Numbered from the stretch's first letter, positions 1-8,350 are shown. The stretch: 64,000 nucleotides of DNA from an uncultured Erysipelotrichaceae bacterium (GCA_902761685.1 CACWLI010000008.1:10620-74619), one strand, 5' to 3'. Notes: generated by a model from the sequence alone, not told the origin. Numbers and translations: made by a program.

Positions 1-476
1 CAATTCCACTATTATATAATGAATTAGAAAAGAATGGTGTTTCTTTAGGTAATGAAGAAAAAATAGCAGAAACATTTAGAAATTTCGATTTTAATACAAT
101 AATAAAAGATAAAAATATTTTAAATGATTCTATTGAATGCATTAAAAAATTAATAGAAAGTAAGAGATTTGAAATATCTTTTTTATCACATGTAAATTCA
201 TTAGAAGAAGGTATTGTAAAAATTAAGTATTTAAGGAAACATTTCAAAGATAATATTACTATAATTATAGTGCCTAAAGTTATCTCAAAACCTAAAATGG
301 TTCACAGTGAAGGTGCAATTCTTGTTGATGACTTTTCTGGTAATCTTAAAGAATGGAGTGAAGCTGGTGGAATTTCAGTTAGATTTTCTAAAGAATTGGA
401 GTCTAAAGGTTATCCAGTTATAAATAGACTTGATTCTTTACTTGATATATTTGATGAAAACGGAGAATTGAAATAA
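1..476 (+). CDS. HAD-type 5'(3')-nucleotidase-like protein, 3' part only
   Basis: Open from the left edge in the frame beginning at base 3 and ending with TAA at 476; the start lies outside the window. About 157 residues are visible. The segment SFLSHVNS near the middle looks like HAD motif II (hydrophobic strand then S/T), followed by a conserved lysine region, and AILVDDFSGNLKEW is a typical HAD motif IV DD strand. The C-terminal pattern resembles the cytosolic 5'(3')-deoxyribonucleotidase (NT5C-like) group of HAD phosphatases, which remove phosphate from (deoxy)nucleoside monophosphates. Motif I with the nucleophilic aspartate is not visible because the gene is cut. It ends 3 bases before priA, so the two are probably co-transcribed. 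Confidence is good for the HAD fold, moderate for the substrate class. Confidence 0.6.
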   Translation, partial: IPLLYNELEKNGVSLGNEEKIAETFRNFDFNTIIKDKNILNDSIECIKKLIESKRFEISFLSHVNSLEEGIVKIKYLRKHFKDNITIIIVPKVISKPKMVHSEGAILVDDFSGNLKEWSEAGGISVRFSKELESKGYPVINRLDSLLDIFDENGELK

Positions 477-479
477 AAT

Positions 480-2636
480 ATGCTTGCTAGTGTTGTAATT
501 GAATATTCTGTTAAATCATTAAATAAAGTATTTGATTATATTGTTCCTGATGATATAAAAGATGTTATTAAAGTTGGTCATAAAGTAATAGTTCCTTTTG
601 CTTCTCGTGAAGTAGAAGGTTTTGTTTTAAAAATTCATAATAATTATGATGAATCTTTAGAATATAGAACTATAATTAAAATTCAAGATAATGATTTTTA
701 TTTAAATAATGAATTACTCAAATTAGGAAAATATATGAGTAACTCTTTGTTATGTAATTTAATAAGTTGTTATCAAGTAATGTTACCAAAAGCACTTAAA
801 GCATCTATAAAAACAAACATTAATAAAAAATATATAACTAAGGTTAAAATAAATAGTGAAGTAGACATAGAAGAGTATAAAAATACTCATAAAAATGCTA
901 AAAAAGAAATAGAAGTTTTAAATAAAATTGGAAGTGATGAGTTACTTAAGAGTGATGTAGCTTGTGCTTCTTTAAATGCTTTGATTAAGAAAGATATAAT
1001 TGTTGAAATAAAGTATGAAACTAATAGAGAAGTATCTTTTGAAAAGGAAGATAATAAACAAATAGAATTAACAGATAATCAAAAAAGAGCAGTTAATGAA
1101 ATTTTAAATAGTAAAGATAGTAAATACTTATTATATGGTGTTACAGGTAGCGGAAAAACAGAAGTATATATTGAACTTATTAGAAATTGTTTATCTATTA
1201 ATAAAACAGCGATTGTTTTAGTTCCAGAAATATCATTAACTCCTCAAATAGTTTCTAGATTTAAGGCAGTGTTTGGAGATAATGTTGCAGTTTTTCATAG
1301 TTCTTTAAGCGAAGGAGAAAAATATGATGAATATAGAAGAATTATGAAGGGGGAGGTGTCACTAGTAGTTGGGGCTAGAAGTGCAGTTTTTTCACCATTA
1401 AAAAATATAGGATTAATAATTGTTGATGAATGTCAAAGTTCAACATATAAGCAAGAAAATACACCAAAATATAATGCAATAGATATTGCATACAAAAGAG
1501 CAGAATATAATGATGCAAAAGTAATTTTAGGAAGTGCAACTCCTGCCTTAGAAGAGTATGCAAGAGGTAAAAAAGGTATTTTGCATTTAATTAATTTAAC
1601 TGATAGAATTAGTGGCAGATTTCCAGATATTGAAATAGTTGATATGGAAAAAGAAGCTAAAAAACATAATTATATTATAAGTAGTAAATTAGATATTGAA
1701 ATAAATAAAGCATTATCTAAAAGAGAACAAGTTATTTTATTGTTAAATAGGAGGGGTTATTCTACTTTTTTGTCTTGTACTAATTGTGGTTATGTTTATA
1801 AATGTCCTAATTGTGATATTTCATTAATTTATCATAAGAGTAGTAATTCTTATTCTTGTCATTATTGTGGATATAGAATAAATAAGAGCGATAATTGTCC
1901 AAATTGTCATGAAGATGCAATTAAAGATCTTGGTCTTGGAACTGAGAAATTAGAAAGTATTATTGAAAAAAAATATAATACAAAAGTTTTAAGAATGGAT
2001 GCAGATACTACAAGTACTAAAAATGCTCATCAAAAATTAATTAAAGAATTTAGTAGTGGTAATTATAATGTATTAGTTGGGACTCAAATGATATCTAAAG
2101 GACTTAATTTTGAAAATGTTAGTTTAGTAGGAATAATTAATCCAGATGCTAGTTTAGCTTTACCAGATTTTAGAAGTAGTGAAAGAACATATGAGTTATT
2201 AAGTCAAACAGCTGGAAGGGTTGGAAGATTTAATTTGCCTGGAAAAGTAATAATTCAAACATATAATCCAAATAATTATGTTTATAAAAGTGTAATTAAA
2301 AATGATTATAATGCTTTCTTTAATTATGAAATGAATATAAGAAAAGAATTAAAATATCCTCCATATTATTATATTTGTAATATATTAATTACTAGTGAAG
2401 ATTTTAATATTGCTGGTGATGGAGCTAATAAAATAAAAAAATATTTAGATAGTGTACTTAATGAAGAATATATAGTACTTGGTCCTAGTGTTTCAAGTAT
2501 TTTAAAACTAAAAAATAAGTATAGATTTAATATAATGATTAAATATAAAAAAACTGAAGAATTATATAAAGCATTAACAGAAGTTAATAATATAAATATC
2601 AAGAATGTAAATGTTGATATTAGTTTAAATATTTAA
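480..2636 (+). CDS. priA: Primosomal protein N' (PriA helicase)
   Basis: 718 residues, close to the family length. PriA is the 3'-5' superfamily 2 helicase that recognises stalled forks and starts replisome reloading. Visible parts: N-terminal DNA-binding domain (about 1-110, with the fork-binding FDYIVP-type segment), Walker A GVTGSGKTE near residue 220, a Walker B box at residues 316-319, GSATP motif III, a zinc region with eight cysteines (paired CxxC motifs around residues 433-480), and C-terminal helicase motifs with QTAGRVGR. The Walker B box reads DECQ instead of the usual DEEH. Upstream GGAG lies about 12 bases before the ATG. It is followed at 22 bases by fmt, the common Bacillota order, but the usual def gene is missing between them. 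Confidence 0.95.
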   Translation: MLASVVIEYSVKSLNKVFDYIVPDDIKDVIKVGHKVIVPFASREVEGFVLKIHNNYDESLEYRTIIKIQDNDFYLNNELLKLGKYMSNSLLCNLISCYQVMLPKALKASIKTNINKKYITKVKINSEVDIEEYKNTHKNAKKEIEVLNKIGSDELLKSDVACASLNALIKKDIIVEIKYETNREVSFEKEDNKQIELTDNQKRAVNEILNSKDSKYLLYGVTGSGKTEVYIELIRNCLSINKTAIVLVPEISLTPQIVSRFKAVFGDNVAVFHSSLSEGEKYDEYRRIMKGEVSLVVGARSAVFSPLKNIGLIIVDECQSSTYKQENTPKYNAIDIAYKRAEYNDAKVILGSATPALEEYARGKKGILHLINLTDRISGRFPDIEIVDMEKEAKKHNYIISSKLDIEINKALSKREQVILLLNRRGYSTFLSCTNCGYVYKCPNCDISLIYHKSSNSYSCHYCGYRINKSDNCPNCHEDAIKDLGLGTEKLESIIEKKYNTKVLRMDADTTSTKNAHQKLIKEFSSGNYNVLVGTQMISKGLNFENVSLVGIINPDASLALPDFRSSERTYELLSQTAGRVGRFNLPGKVIIQTYNPNNYVYKSVIKNDYNAFFNYEMNIRKELKYPPYYYICNILITSEDFNIAGDGANKIKKYLDSVLNEEYIVLGPSVSSILKLKNKYRFNIMIKYKKTEELYKALTEVNNINIKNVNVDISLNI

Positions 2637-2657
2637 TATAATTTAGGTGGTGAAAAT

Positions 2658-3590
2658 ATGAAAGGTAAAAGAGTAGTTTTTATGGGAACTCCTGAATTTA
2701 GTGTTCCTATTTTAGAAATGTTAATAGAAGAAACAAATGTTGTTTTAGTGGTTAGTCAACCAGATAGTTTTGTTGGAAGACATCATGAGTTAAAGTATCC
2801 ACCAGTTAAAGAAGTAGCTGTTAAAAATAATATTGATGTATTTCAACCAAATAAGATAAGGGAAGAATACGAAAAAATATTAGAGTATAAACCTGATATT
2901 ATAATAACTTGTGCATATGGCCAAATAATTCCAAGTATATTACTTGACACTCCTGAATATAAAGCGGTTAATGTACATGCATCATTATTACCTAAATTAA
3001 GGGGTGGTAGTCCTCTTCATAGATGTTTAATTGATGATTATAAAGAAACAGGTGTAACAATTATGTATATGGCACCTGGGATGGATGATGGAGATATTAT
3101 TAAACAAGAGGCTATAAAAATAACAGATGAAGATAATGTTGGAACTATTCATGATAAGTTGAGTATATTAGGAAGAGATTTACTATTAAAAACATTACCA
3201 TCTATATTTAATAAAACTAATGATAGAATAAAACAAGATGAAAAAGAAGTTACATTTGCTTACAATATAAAAAGAGAAGAAGAAAAAATTGATTTTAATA
3301 AAACAGCTCGTGAAGTATTTAATCAAATTAGAGGATTATATCCATTTCCAACTTCTTATGCAACTTTGAACGGAGAAGTAATAAAGATTTGTGAAAGTAA
3401 AATAGGAAAAGAAGTAAGTGGAGAAATAGGACAAATAACAAATATTTATGGTGATGGTATTGGAGTTAAATGTAGTGATAAAGAAATAATAATTACAAGA
3501 TTAAAACCAAGCGGAAAAAAAGAAATGAATGTAAAAGATTATTTAAATGGAAAAAGGAATGAAAAGTTATTGGGTGAGAAATTATGTTAG
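2658..3590 (+). CDS. fmt: Methionyl-tRNA formyltransferase
   Basis: 310 residues, normal length. Transfers a formyl group from 10-formyltetrahydrofolate to initiator Met-tRNA in the cytosol. The N-terminal Rossmann-type domain starts with GTPEFSVPILEML; the catalytic region shows NVHASLLPKLRGGSPLH with the Asn and His of the active site, and GMDDGDII supplies the aspartate. The C-terminal OB-like domain begins near residue 205. Ribosome binding site GGTGAAA sits 5 bases before the ATG. The gene overlaps the next by 7 bases, indicating one operon with priA. Confidence 0.95.
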   Translation: MKGKRVVFMGTPEFSVPILEMLIEETNVVLVVSQPDSFVGRHHELKYPPVKEVAVKNNIDVFQPNKIREEYEKILEYKPDIIITCAYGQIIPSILLDTPEYKAVNVHASLLPKLRGGSPLHRCLIDDYKETGVTIMYMAPGMDDGDIIKQEAIKITDEDNVGTIHDKLSILGRDLLLKTLPSIFNKTNDRIKQDEKEVTFAYNIKREEEKIDFNKTAREVFNQIRGLYPFPTSYATLNGEVIKICESKIGKEVSGEIGQITNIYGDGIGVKCSDKEIIITRLKPSGKKEMNVKDYLNGKRNEKLLGEKLC

Positions 3591-4309
3591 ATGAAGAAAA
3601 TGGTATTAATACAAACACTTTGAAATTAATAGGTAGCTTAATTGTTGTGTTTTTTATGCTTGTTTTCATAATAACTGCTCCAAGTAAAGGCGAAAAAAAA
3701 GAAAATGATATTGAAACTGGTGAAGTAAATAAGGAAGATATATTACTGCTATTTAATCAAATTGAAAATAATTATGCATTAACTATAACCCAAACAGTAA
3801 ATGACGAAACTAAAACATTAGAATTTTTAACTAACTCTAGAGTAAATCTTTATGAGGGAGATATGCTTGATAGAGACGGTTATTTATATTATGATGGTAA
3901 ATTATTCTATATTGATTCAGATAATTATAAAATAGTTAAAACAGATAAACAATATGATTTTATAAATGACCCATATTATGATTTGAATATGATTAAGAGA
4001 ATAGTAAATTATTGTGAATTTAGTTATGAAAATGAAGTAAAAGCAAATTGTAAAATGAAATTAAGTGAATATTTTAAAGAATATAATGAAAAATATAATA
4101 CAAATTATAATGTAGATGATGATAAAGAATTAAATATTGTTGTAGTTCATTACTCTAATAAAATTGAAAAAGTAATTATTGACTATTCTGATATAAATAA
4201 AATTATTAAAGATAGTGATGATGAAGTATCTTATGGAATAAGATTTGATGATTATGATGATAATACGATACAAGAAATTTTTAATAAATATAAAACAGAA
4301 ATAGAATAA
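3584..4309 (+). CDS. Membrane-anchored extracellular protein of unknown function
   Basis: 241 residues. One hydrophobic segment (about residues 11-31, GSLIVVFFMLVFIITAP) precedes a soluble, acidic C-terminal part rich in Asp, Glu, Asn and Tyr, so the protein is most likely anchored in the membrane with its bulk outside. No cysteine follows the hydrophobic segment, so it is not a lipoprotein. Start chosen at the ATG overlapping the end of fmt because GGGTGAG lies 5 bases upstream. No family recognised. It takes the place where other Bacillota carry rsmB and the prpC-prkC pair. The frame is open and codon use matches its neighbours, so it is a real gene with unknown role. Confidence 0.75.
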   Translation: MLDEENGINTNTLKLIGSLIVVFFMLVFIITAPSKGEKKENDIETGEVNKEDILLLFNQIENNYALTITQTVNDETKTLEFLTNSRVNLYEGDMLDRDGYLYYDGKLFYIDSDNYKIVKTDKQYDFINDPYYDLNMIKRIVNYCEFSYENEVKANCKMKLSEYFKEYNEKYNTNYNVDDDKELNIVVVHYSNKIEKVIIDYSDINKIIKDSDDEVSYGIRFDDYDDNTIQEIFNKYKTEIE

Positions 4310-4310
4310 T

Positions 4311-4329
4311 AAATCTAGTTTTGTCGAAT
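4311..4329 (+). promoter_or_regulatory. Spo0A-like box within a 19-base repeat
   Basis: The 19 bases AAATCTAGTTTTGTCGAAT contain TTTGTCGAA, which matches the consensus 0A box bound by the sporulation regulator Spo0A (core TGTCGAA). The identical 19-mer recurs at 21727-21745. Here it lies intergenically, just after the stop of the anchored protein and 48 bases before the ATG of the 27-residue ORF. A weak -10-like TATTAAT follows near 4351. The match is seen; binding is inferred. Confidence 0.5.
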
Positions 4330-4377
4330 TTAATGATTTATATCTTTAAAAGTATTAATATTACTTATGGAGGTGTA

Positions 4378-4461
4378 ATGAAAGAAAATATAAATAGAAA
4401 ATTTAAAGAATTTGATGAAATATTAAAAAAGAGTATTATTAATTATGAGAGCAAATTTTAG
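4378..4461 (+). CDS. Possible 27-residue peptide
   Basis: ATG at 4378 with a strong GGAGGT ribosome binding site 4 bases upstream; TAG at 4459. The product is 27 residues, charged and amphipathic (begins MKENINRKFKEF, ends NYESKF), with no signal peptide. It lies between a Spo0A-like box and a terminator whose stem begins inside the ORF. The EFD followed by an Ile-rich helix is faintly like the SQELD end of Spo0E-type phosphatases, but it is too short to claim this. It may instead be a leader peptide or chance. Confidence 0.4.
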   Translation: MKENINRKFKEFDEILKKSIINYESKF

Positions 4462-4477
4462 AGGTTTGCTCTTTTAT
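4448..4477 (+). terminator. Rho-independent terminator overlapping the small ORF
   Basis: AGAGCAAA (4448-4455) pairs with TTTGCTCT (4465-4472), loop of 9 bases, followed by a T-rich run. The stop codon of the 27-residue ORF lies in the loop, so a ribosome reaching the stop would cover the stem. Confidence 0.75.
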
Positions 4478-4506
4478 TGACTTTGATATAGTATTTGTCG
4501 TATAAT
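4477..4506 (+). promoter_or_regulatory. SigA-type promoter of gpsB/rnpB
   Basis: TTGACT at 4477-4482 and TATAAT at 4501-4506 with an 18-base spacer, 25 bases before the gpsB start. It begins directly after the preceding terminator. Confidence 0.75.
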
Positions 4507-4531
4507 TAGACTGGAAGAGAGGCTAAAAAAG

Positions 4532-4846
4532 ATGTATGAAGATAAAAGATTTCTAACTGCTAGGGAAATACTAGAAAAGGATTTTAAAATAGATGCTAGA
4601 GGTTATAGACCACAAGAAGTTGATCAGTTTCTTGATTTGATTATAAAAGATTATGTTGATTTTGAGGCAACTACTAAAAGATTAGTTACTGAAATAAAAA
4701 CATTAGAATCAGATAATGCTAAATTGAAAGCAGAAATTAGAAACTTGAAGGAATCATTAGATATAGCTGGCTCTAATAAAGGTGTTACTAATGTTGATTT
4801 ATTGAAGAGAATTAGTGACTTAGAAAAAGTTGTTTATGGTGAATAA
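4532..4846 (+). CDS. gpsB: Cell division adaptor GpsB (DivIVA family)
   Basis: 104 residues. GpsB is a small DivIVA-like hexameric adaptor that binds PBP1-type synthases and cell-division proteins at the division site. The conserved membrane-binding N-terminal motif with ILEKDFKIDARGYRPQEVD at about residues 12-31 is diagnostic, followed by a coiled coil (about 45-80) and a C-terminal helical tail for trimer contact. Length matches B. subtilis GpsB rather than full DivIVA. It lies immediately before the RNase P RNA gene, as in Bacillus, which supports the assignment. Confidence 0.9.
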   Translation: MYEDKRFLTAREILEKDFKIDARGYRPQEVDQFLDLIIKDYVDFEATTKRLVTEIKTLESDNAKLKAEIRNLKESLDIAGSNKGVTNVDLLKRISDLEKVVYGE

Positions 4847-4848
4847 TT

Positions 4849-5158
4849 CTTTAGACAAACGCTGCATATTATTATGTAGAGGAAAGTCCATGCTCACTCA
4901 TCCTGGAATGGATGGTAATGTTCGTGCTAAGGGAAAAAATAACCTTAGGTAATATAGAAATATATTAACGGCTTCGAAATAATCAAGAACTGATTAAAGT
5001 AGATATAAAAGTGCCATAGAGACGAGATTATTAGGAATAATAATTGTGGAACGAGGTAAACCCCGCGAGTGAGAAACCCAAATTTGGTAGGGGAACTCTT
5101 ACGAATGAATTAATAAAGGAGTAAGGGAATGAGAAATCATTAGATAAATGTTTGTCAC
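4849..5158 (+). ncRNA. rnpB: RNase P RNA
   Basis: Catalytic RNA of RNase P, which matures tRNA 5' ends. The conserved GAGGAAAGTCCATGCTC core (CR I) is at about 4880-4896 and the CR V-like region GTGAGAAACCCAAATTTG is near 5070. Helix P1 closes the molecule: GACAAAC at 4854-4860 pairs with GTTTGTC at 5150-5156, followed by a T-run serving as terminator. It follows gpsB by a few bases, the usual Bacillota position. Ends are estimated from P1. Confidence 0.92.
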
Positions 5159-5219
5159 CTTTTTAAGGTACAGAACATGGCTTATTAAGAATTATTTATT
5201 TTTTATAGGAGATTTAAAC

Positions 5220-5708
5220 ATGAAAGAAATAGGCGAGAGTTTTAGACAGGCTAGAGAAACTATTGGTATTTCTAAAACTGAAGTAATAAAAGATTTAGAA
5301 ATTACAGAAAGCCAACTTGATAATTTAGAAGATGGAAATATAAATGCATTTAAAGATGTTTTTTTTCTTAAAGAAACAATTAAAAAGTATGCTAAATATT
5401 TAAATTTAGATGAAGACGATATCATGGATACATTTAATGATTTTATGTTTGGATATACTTCAAGAATACCAGTAGAGGATATATTAGAACAAACTAGAGA
5501 AATAAAAATATTAGAACGTCAAAATGATGAAAATAAAATTGTTTCACCATATACATTAAAGAGAAAAAATACTAATAATATAAAATATATTTTTATTTAT
5601 ATTTTTTCTGTTATTATACTTGCTATAATTGTAATTCTTATTGTAAAATATGTTACAGATAAACAAATAGATAATAAGAGTTATGTACAAGTTGAGGAAA
5701 GGATGTAG
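5220..5708 (+). CDS. rodZ: RodZ-like HTH membrane protein
   Basis: 162 residues from the ATG at 5220, chosen because TAGGAGA lies 7 bases upstream and because longer versions would begin inside the RNase P RNA. Residues 1-75 form a Cro/C1-type helix-turn-helix of the HTH_25 type (ESFRQARETIGISKTEV). Residues about 122-145 are a single transmembrane segment, followed by a very short outer tail. RodZ links MreB to the elongation machinery. The order rodZ-pgsA-recA is common in Bacillota. The periplasmic beta domain of long RodZ proteins is absent. Confidence 0.8.
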   Translation: MKEIGESFRQARETIGISKTEVIKDLEITESQLDNLEDGNINAFKDVFFLKETIKKYAKYLNLDEDDIMDTFNDFMFGYTSRIPVEDILEQTREIKILERQNDENKIVSPYTLKRKNTNNIKYIFIYIFSVIILAIIVILIVKYVTDKQIDNKSYVQVEERM

Positions 5709-5713
5709 TAGTA

Positions 5714-6304
5714 ATGAATGTACCAAATAAAATAACTATTTGTAGAATTATTTTATCGGTTCTACTTATTGTGTTGTTAATTTTTCCATTAAATAGACTA
5801 GGATTAAATTTTCCAGAAATATCTATTAATGAAACAATAATAATAGAAAGTAAATACTTAATATGTGGAATATTATTTTTGATAGCATCAGTGACTGACT
5901 TTTTGGATGGATATTTAGCAAGAAAATATAATTTAGTAACTGATTTTGGTAAAGTGCTAGATGCTATTGCTGATAAGTTACTTGTAAATGGAGTGTTAGT
6001 AGTACTTGCAACAGAAGGAACTATTCCTGTAATTATTCCAGTTGTAATTGTTTCAAGAGATATTATCGTTGATTCTATTAAAATGGTGGCAGGTCAAAAA
6101 AATGGAGCAGTTGCTGCTTCAAATACAGGAAAAGTTAAAACTGTATTTATGTTAGTTGGAATTACATTATTGTTATTTTATAATTTGCCATTTTCATTAT
6201 TTAACATATATCCTGCTAGAGTATTAATAATGATAGCTACAGTTTTATCTGTAATTAGTGGAATAGAGTATTATACTAAAAATAAAAAATATTTAACAAA
6301 ATAA
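5714..6304 (+). CDS. pgsA: CDP-diacylglycerol-glycerol-3-phosphate 3-phosphatidyltransferase
   Basis: 196 residues with about five transmembrane segments. Makes phosphatidylglycerol phosphate, committing CDP-diacylglycerol to phosphatidylglycerol and cardiolipin. The CDP-alcohol phosphatidyltransferase signature D-G-x2-A-R-x8-G-x3-D-x3-D is complete (from DGYLAR to KVLDAIADK, about residues 64-85). The start lies 5 bases after the rodZ stop, so the two are one operon. A clear terminator follows directly. Confidence 0.93.
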   Translation: MNVPNKITICRIILSVLLIVLLIFPLNRLGLNFPEISINETIIIESKYLICGILFLIASVTDFLDGYLARKYNLVTDFGKVLDAIADKLLVNGVLVVLATEGTIPVIIPVVIVSRDIIVDSIKMVAGQKNGAVAASNTGKVKTVFMLVGITLLLFYNLPFSLFNIYPARVLIMIATVLSVISGIEYYTKNKKYLTK

Positions 6305-6325
6305 AGCAGTTGTACTGCTTTTTTA
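6303..6325 (+). terminator. Terminator after pgsA
   Basis: AAAGCAGT, 3-base loop, ACTGCTTT, then a T-run; it overlaps the pgsA stop codon. Confidence 0.85.
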
Positions 6326-6443
6326 ATTTATAGTAAAAATTAAAATTCTATTTCTATATCAATTAAAAAAATAATTATTAATATCTATTTTTATGAATAA
6401 TTTATTTATTAAATTAATTAAGAAAGAATAATTTAAAAATAAA

Positions 6444-6459
6444 CAAACAAAAGTTTGTA
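6444..6459 (+). promoter_or_regulatory. Palindrome upstream of recA, candidate SOS operator
   Basis: ACAAAC-AAAA-GTTTGT is a perfect inverted repeat with 6-base arms and a 4-base spacer, ending 9 bases before the recA -35 box. Its spacing equals that of the Bacillota LexA box (GAAC-N4-GTTC), with A/T in the outer G/C pair. LexA control is an inference. Confidence 0.45.
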
Positions 6460-6468
6460 AAAAGTTAT

Positions 6469-6496
6469 TGACAAAGATTTTTTTTTAGTTTACAAT
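6469..6496 (+). promoter_or_regulatory. recA promoter
   Basis: TTGACA at 6469-6474 and TACAAT at 6491-6496, 16-base spacer; the recA start is 24 bases downstream with AAGGAGA as ribosome binding site. Confidence 0.8.
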
Positions 6497-6519
6497 TAGA
6501 TTATTGAAGGAGAATACTT

Positions 6520-7557
6520 ATGAAAAAAGATAAAGATAAAACATTAGATCAAGTATTAGCTGATATCGAAAAACAATTTGGTAAAGGCGCTATTATGAAA
6601 TTGGGAGAAAAAGGTGTTAAAAATATAGATGTTGTATCAAGCGGTTCTATAGCATTAGATCAAGCTTTAGGAGTAGGAGGATATCCAAAAGGTCGTATAA
6701 TTGAAGTTTTTGGACCTGAATCAAGTGGTAAAACTACTATCGCATTACATGCAATTGCTGAAGTACAAAAGAATGGTGGAAGAGCTGCATTTATTGATGC
6801 AGAGCATGCATTAGATCCAGTATATGCAAAAAAATTAGGTGTTGATACAGATGAATTATTACTTAGTCAACCCGATACAGGAGAACAAGCTTTAGAAATT
6901 GTTGAAGCATTAGTTAGAAGTGAAGCGATGAGCATAATAGTTATTGATTCAGTTGCTGCACTTGTACCTCAGGCTGAAATTGAAGGTGAAATGGGTGATT
7001 CACATGTTGGATTACAAGCTAGATTAATGTCACAAGCCCTAAGAAAATTAAGTGGAATTATTAATAAAACAAATACTATTTGTATTTTTATAAATCAATT
7101 AAGAGAAAAAGTTGGAATTATGTTTGGAAATCCAGAAACAACACCTGGTGGAAGAGCTTTAAAATTTTATTCAACAATTAGATTGGATGTAAGAAGAAGT
7201 GAACAAATTAAAGTAAATGGAGATGTACTTGGAAATAAAACTGTTATTAAAGTTGTAAAGAACAAAGTTGCTCCTCCATTTAAGACTGCTGAAGTTGAAA
7301 TAATGTATGGAGAAGGTATTTCAAAAACTGGAGAAGTTGTTGATATTGCTGCTAATTTAGGAATAATTGATAAGAGTGGTGCTTGGTTTAGTTACAAAGG
7401 TGAAAAGATTGGGCAAGGAAAAGAAAATGTTAAATTAGTATTTAAAAATAATCCAGCATTATTTAAAGAAATTGAAGAAAAGGTTAGACAAGATTTATTT
7501 AGTAATGACTCAAATAAAGAAATTGAAGAAAAAGAAGACACAAAAAAAGATGAATAA
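6520..7557 (+). CDS. recA: Recombinase RecA
   Basis: 345 residues. Forms the ATP-dependent filament for homologous recombination and stimulates LexA self-cleavage. Walker [10 protein letters not shown] lies near residue 67, the MAW-type segment and Walker B VIDSVAAL near 145, and loop L2 with the INQLREKVG region near 195. The C-terminal tail is acidic and lysine-rich, as usual. Own promoter with a nearby palindrome upstream; a symmetrical hairpin shared with the opposing gene follows. Confidence 0.97.
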   Translation: MKKDKDKTLDQVLADIEKQFGKGAIMKLGEKGVKNIDVVSSGSIALDQALGVGGYPKGRIIEVFGPESSGKTTIALHAIAEVQKNGGRAAFIDAEHALDPVYAKKLGVDTDELLLSQPDTGEQALEIVEALVRSEAMSIIVIDSVAALVPQAEIEGEMGDSHVGLQARLMSQALRKLSGIINKTNTICIFINQLREKVGIMFGNPETTPGGRALKFYSTIRLDVRRSEQIKVNGDVLGNKTVIKVVKNKVAPPFKTAEVEIMYGEGISKTGEVVDIAANLGIIDKSGAWFSYKGEKIGQGKENVKLVFKNNPALFKEIEEKVRQDLFSNDSNKEIEEKEDTKKDE

Positions 7558-7572
7558 TTCATCTTTTTTTTA
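7542..7572. terminator. Bidirectional terminator between recA and the opposing gene
   Basis: A run of A then GATGAA, TAA loop, TTCATC then a run of T: symmetrical, so it can end recA (+) and the convergent gene ending at 7576 (-). It overlaps the recA stop codon. Confidence 0.8.
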
Positions 7573-7575
7573 TGA

Positions 7576-8211
7576 TTATAATTGATTGTTGTTATCAGGT
7601 GTAACTGAATTTTGGTTTTCAGTAGCACTTGGTGTTTCAGCTGGTTGAACAAATGTTGGCTCTTGAACATTATTTGTATTGCTATCCATTGCTGGTTGAC
7701 TAGGAACTGGGTTAGCAGTTGTAGTAGCAGCTGGAGCATTAGTACCTTGGTATTGACTCTTACCAAAAGCTAAGATTGGGAAGAATATTGCAGGTAAGAA
7801 AATTAATCCAGCAGCAAATCCACCATCTTTACCAAATGCTTTAGATAGATTAATATAACACATAATATTAAATACTAGTAAAGCAATTCCACCAACAAAT
7901 GGGATTAAGCCTAATAAAACGTACCATCCTTTAAGTCCAGCGATTTCATATAATACCCATGTATTATAAATTGGAATTAAAGAGATATAACCTTTTCTAC
8001 CAGCTTTAGTAAATATTTTCCACCATGATGCAATCATTAATGCAACAACAGCAAGGATAATTATCATGTAAGTTGCAAAAAATGTACCTACAATTCCTAA
8101 TATTGCACCATCTTCAAAAGATGATGTATCATATGAAGTGAAGCCATCAGTTTCATATGAACTTAAATCATATCCATCACTTTCAGAATCAAAACTAAAA
8201 CTATAATCCAT
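7576..8211 (-). CDS. DUF5684-like multi-span membrane protein
   Basis: 211 residues from the ATG at 8211, selected because AAGGAGG lies 8 bases upstream on the minus strand. An acidic, Ser/Tyr-rich N-terminal segment (about 35 residues) precedes four hydrophobic segments; the WWKIFTKAGRKGYISLIPIY region followed by WVLYEIAG matches the DUF5684 pattern found in many Gram-positive membrane proteins. The C-terminal 55 residues are low-complexity, rich in Pro, Thr, Asn and Gln. Function is unknown. It is transcribed divergently from the VanY-like gene, with a TGTCGAA box between them. Confidence 0.75.
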   Translation of the reverse strand: MDYSFSFDSESDGYDLSSYETDGFTSYDTSSFEDGAILGIVGTFFATYMIIILAVVALMIASWWKIFTKAGRKGYISLIPIYNTWVLYEIAGLKGWYVLLGLIPFVGGIALLVFNIMCYINLSKAFGKDGGFAAGLIFLPAIFFPILAFGKSQYQGTNAPAATTTANPVPSQPAMDSNTNNVQEPTFVQPAETPSATENQNSVTPDNNNQL

Positions 8212-8282
8212 TTTGTGTACCTCCTTATTATGATTTAATTCTATCATATTTTATAAAAATATCAAATATAAATGTTCAATTA

Positions 8283-8289
8283 TGTCGAA
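8283..8289 (+). promoter_or_regulatory. TGTCGAA element in divergent intergenic region
   Basis: TGTCGAA matches the Spo0A-box core, inside ATTATGTCGAATTATG. It lies 72 bases before the minus-strand gene start and 83 before the plus-strand gene. The first flanking bases differ from the 9-mer consensus, so this is weaker than the copies at 4311 and 21727. Confidence 0.3.
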
Positions 8290-8350
8290 TTATGATAAAT
8301 AATTATATAATATGTTTTTAAATAATATTTAAAAATAAATCATTTTTTTG

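Noticed and set aside
5148..5219. A longer rodZ beginning at 5148
   Set aside because: This start lies inside helix P1 of the RNase P RNA; the ATG at 5220 has its own ribosome binding site.
7392..7766. Open frame on the minus strand across the end of recA
   Set aside because: It runs across the shared terminator and opposite recA; repeated Leu/Gln codons reflect the complement of AT-rich coding sequence.
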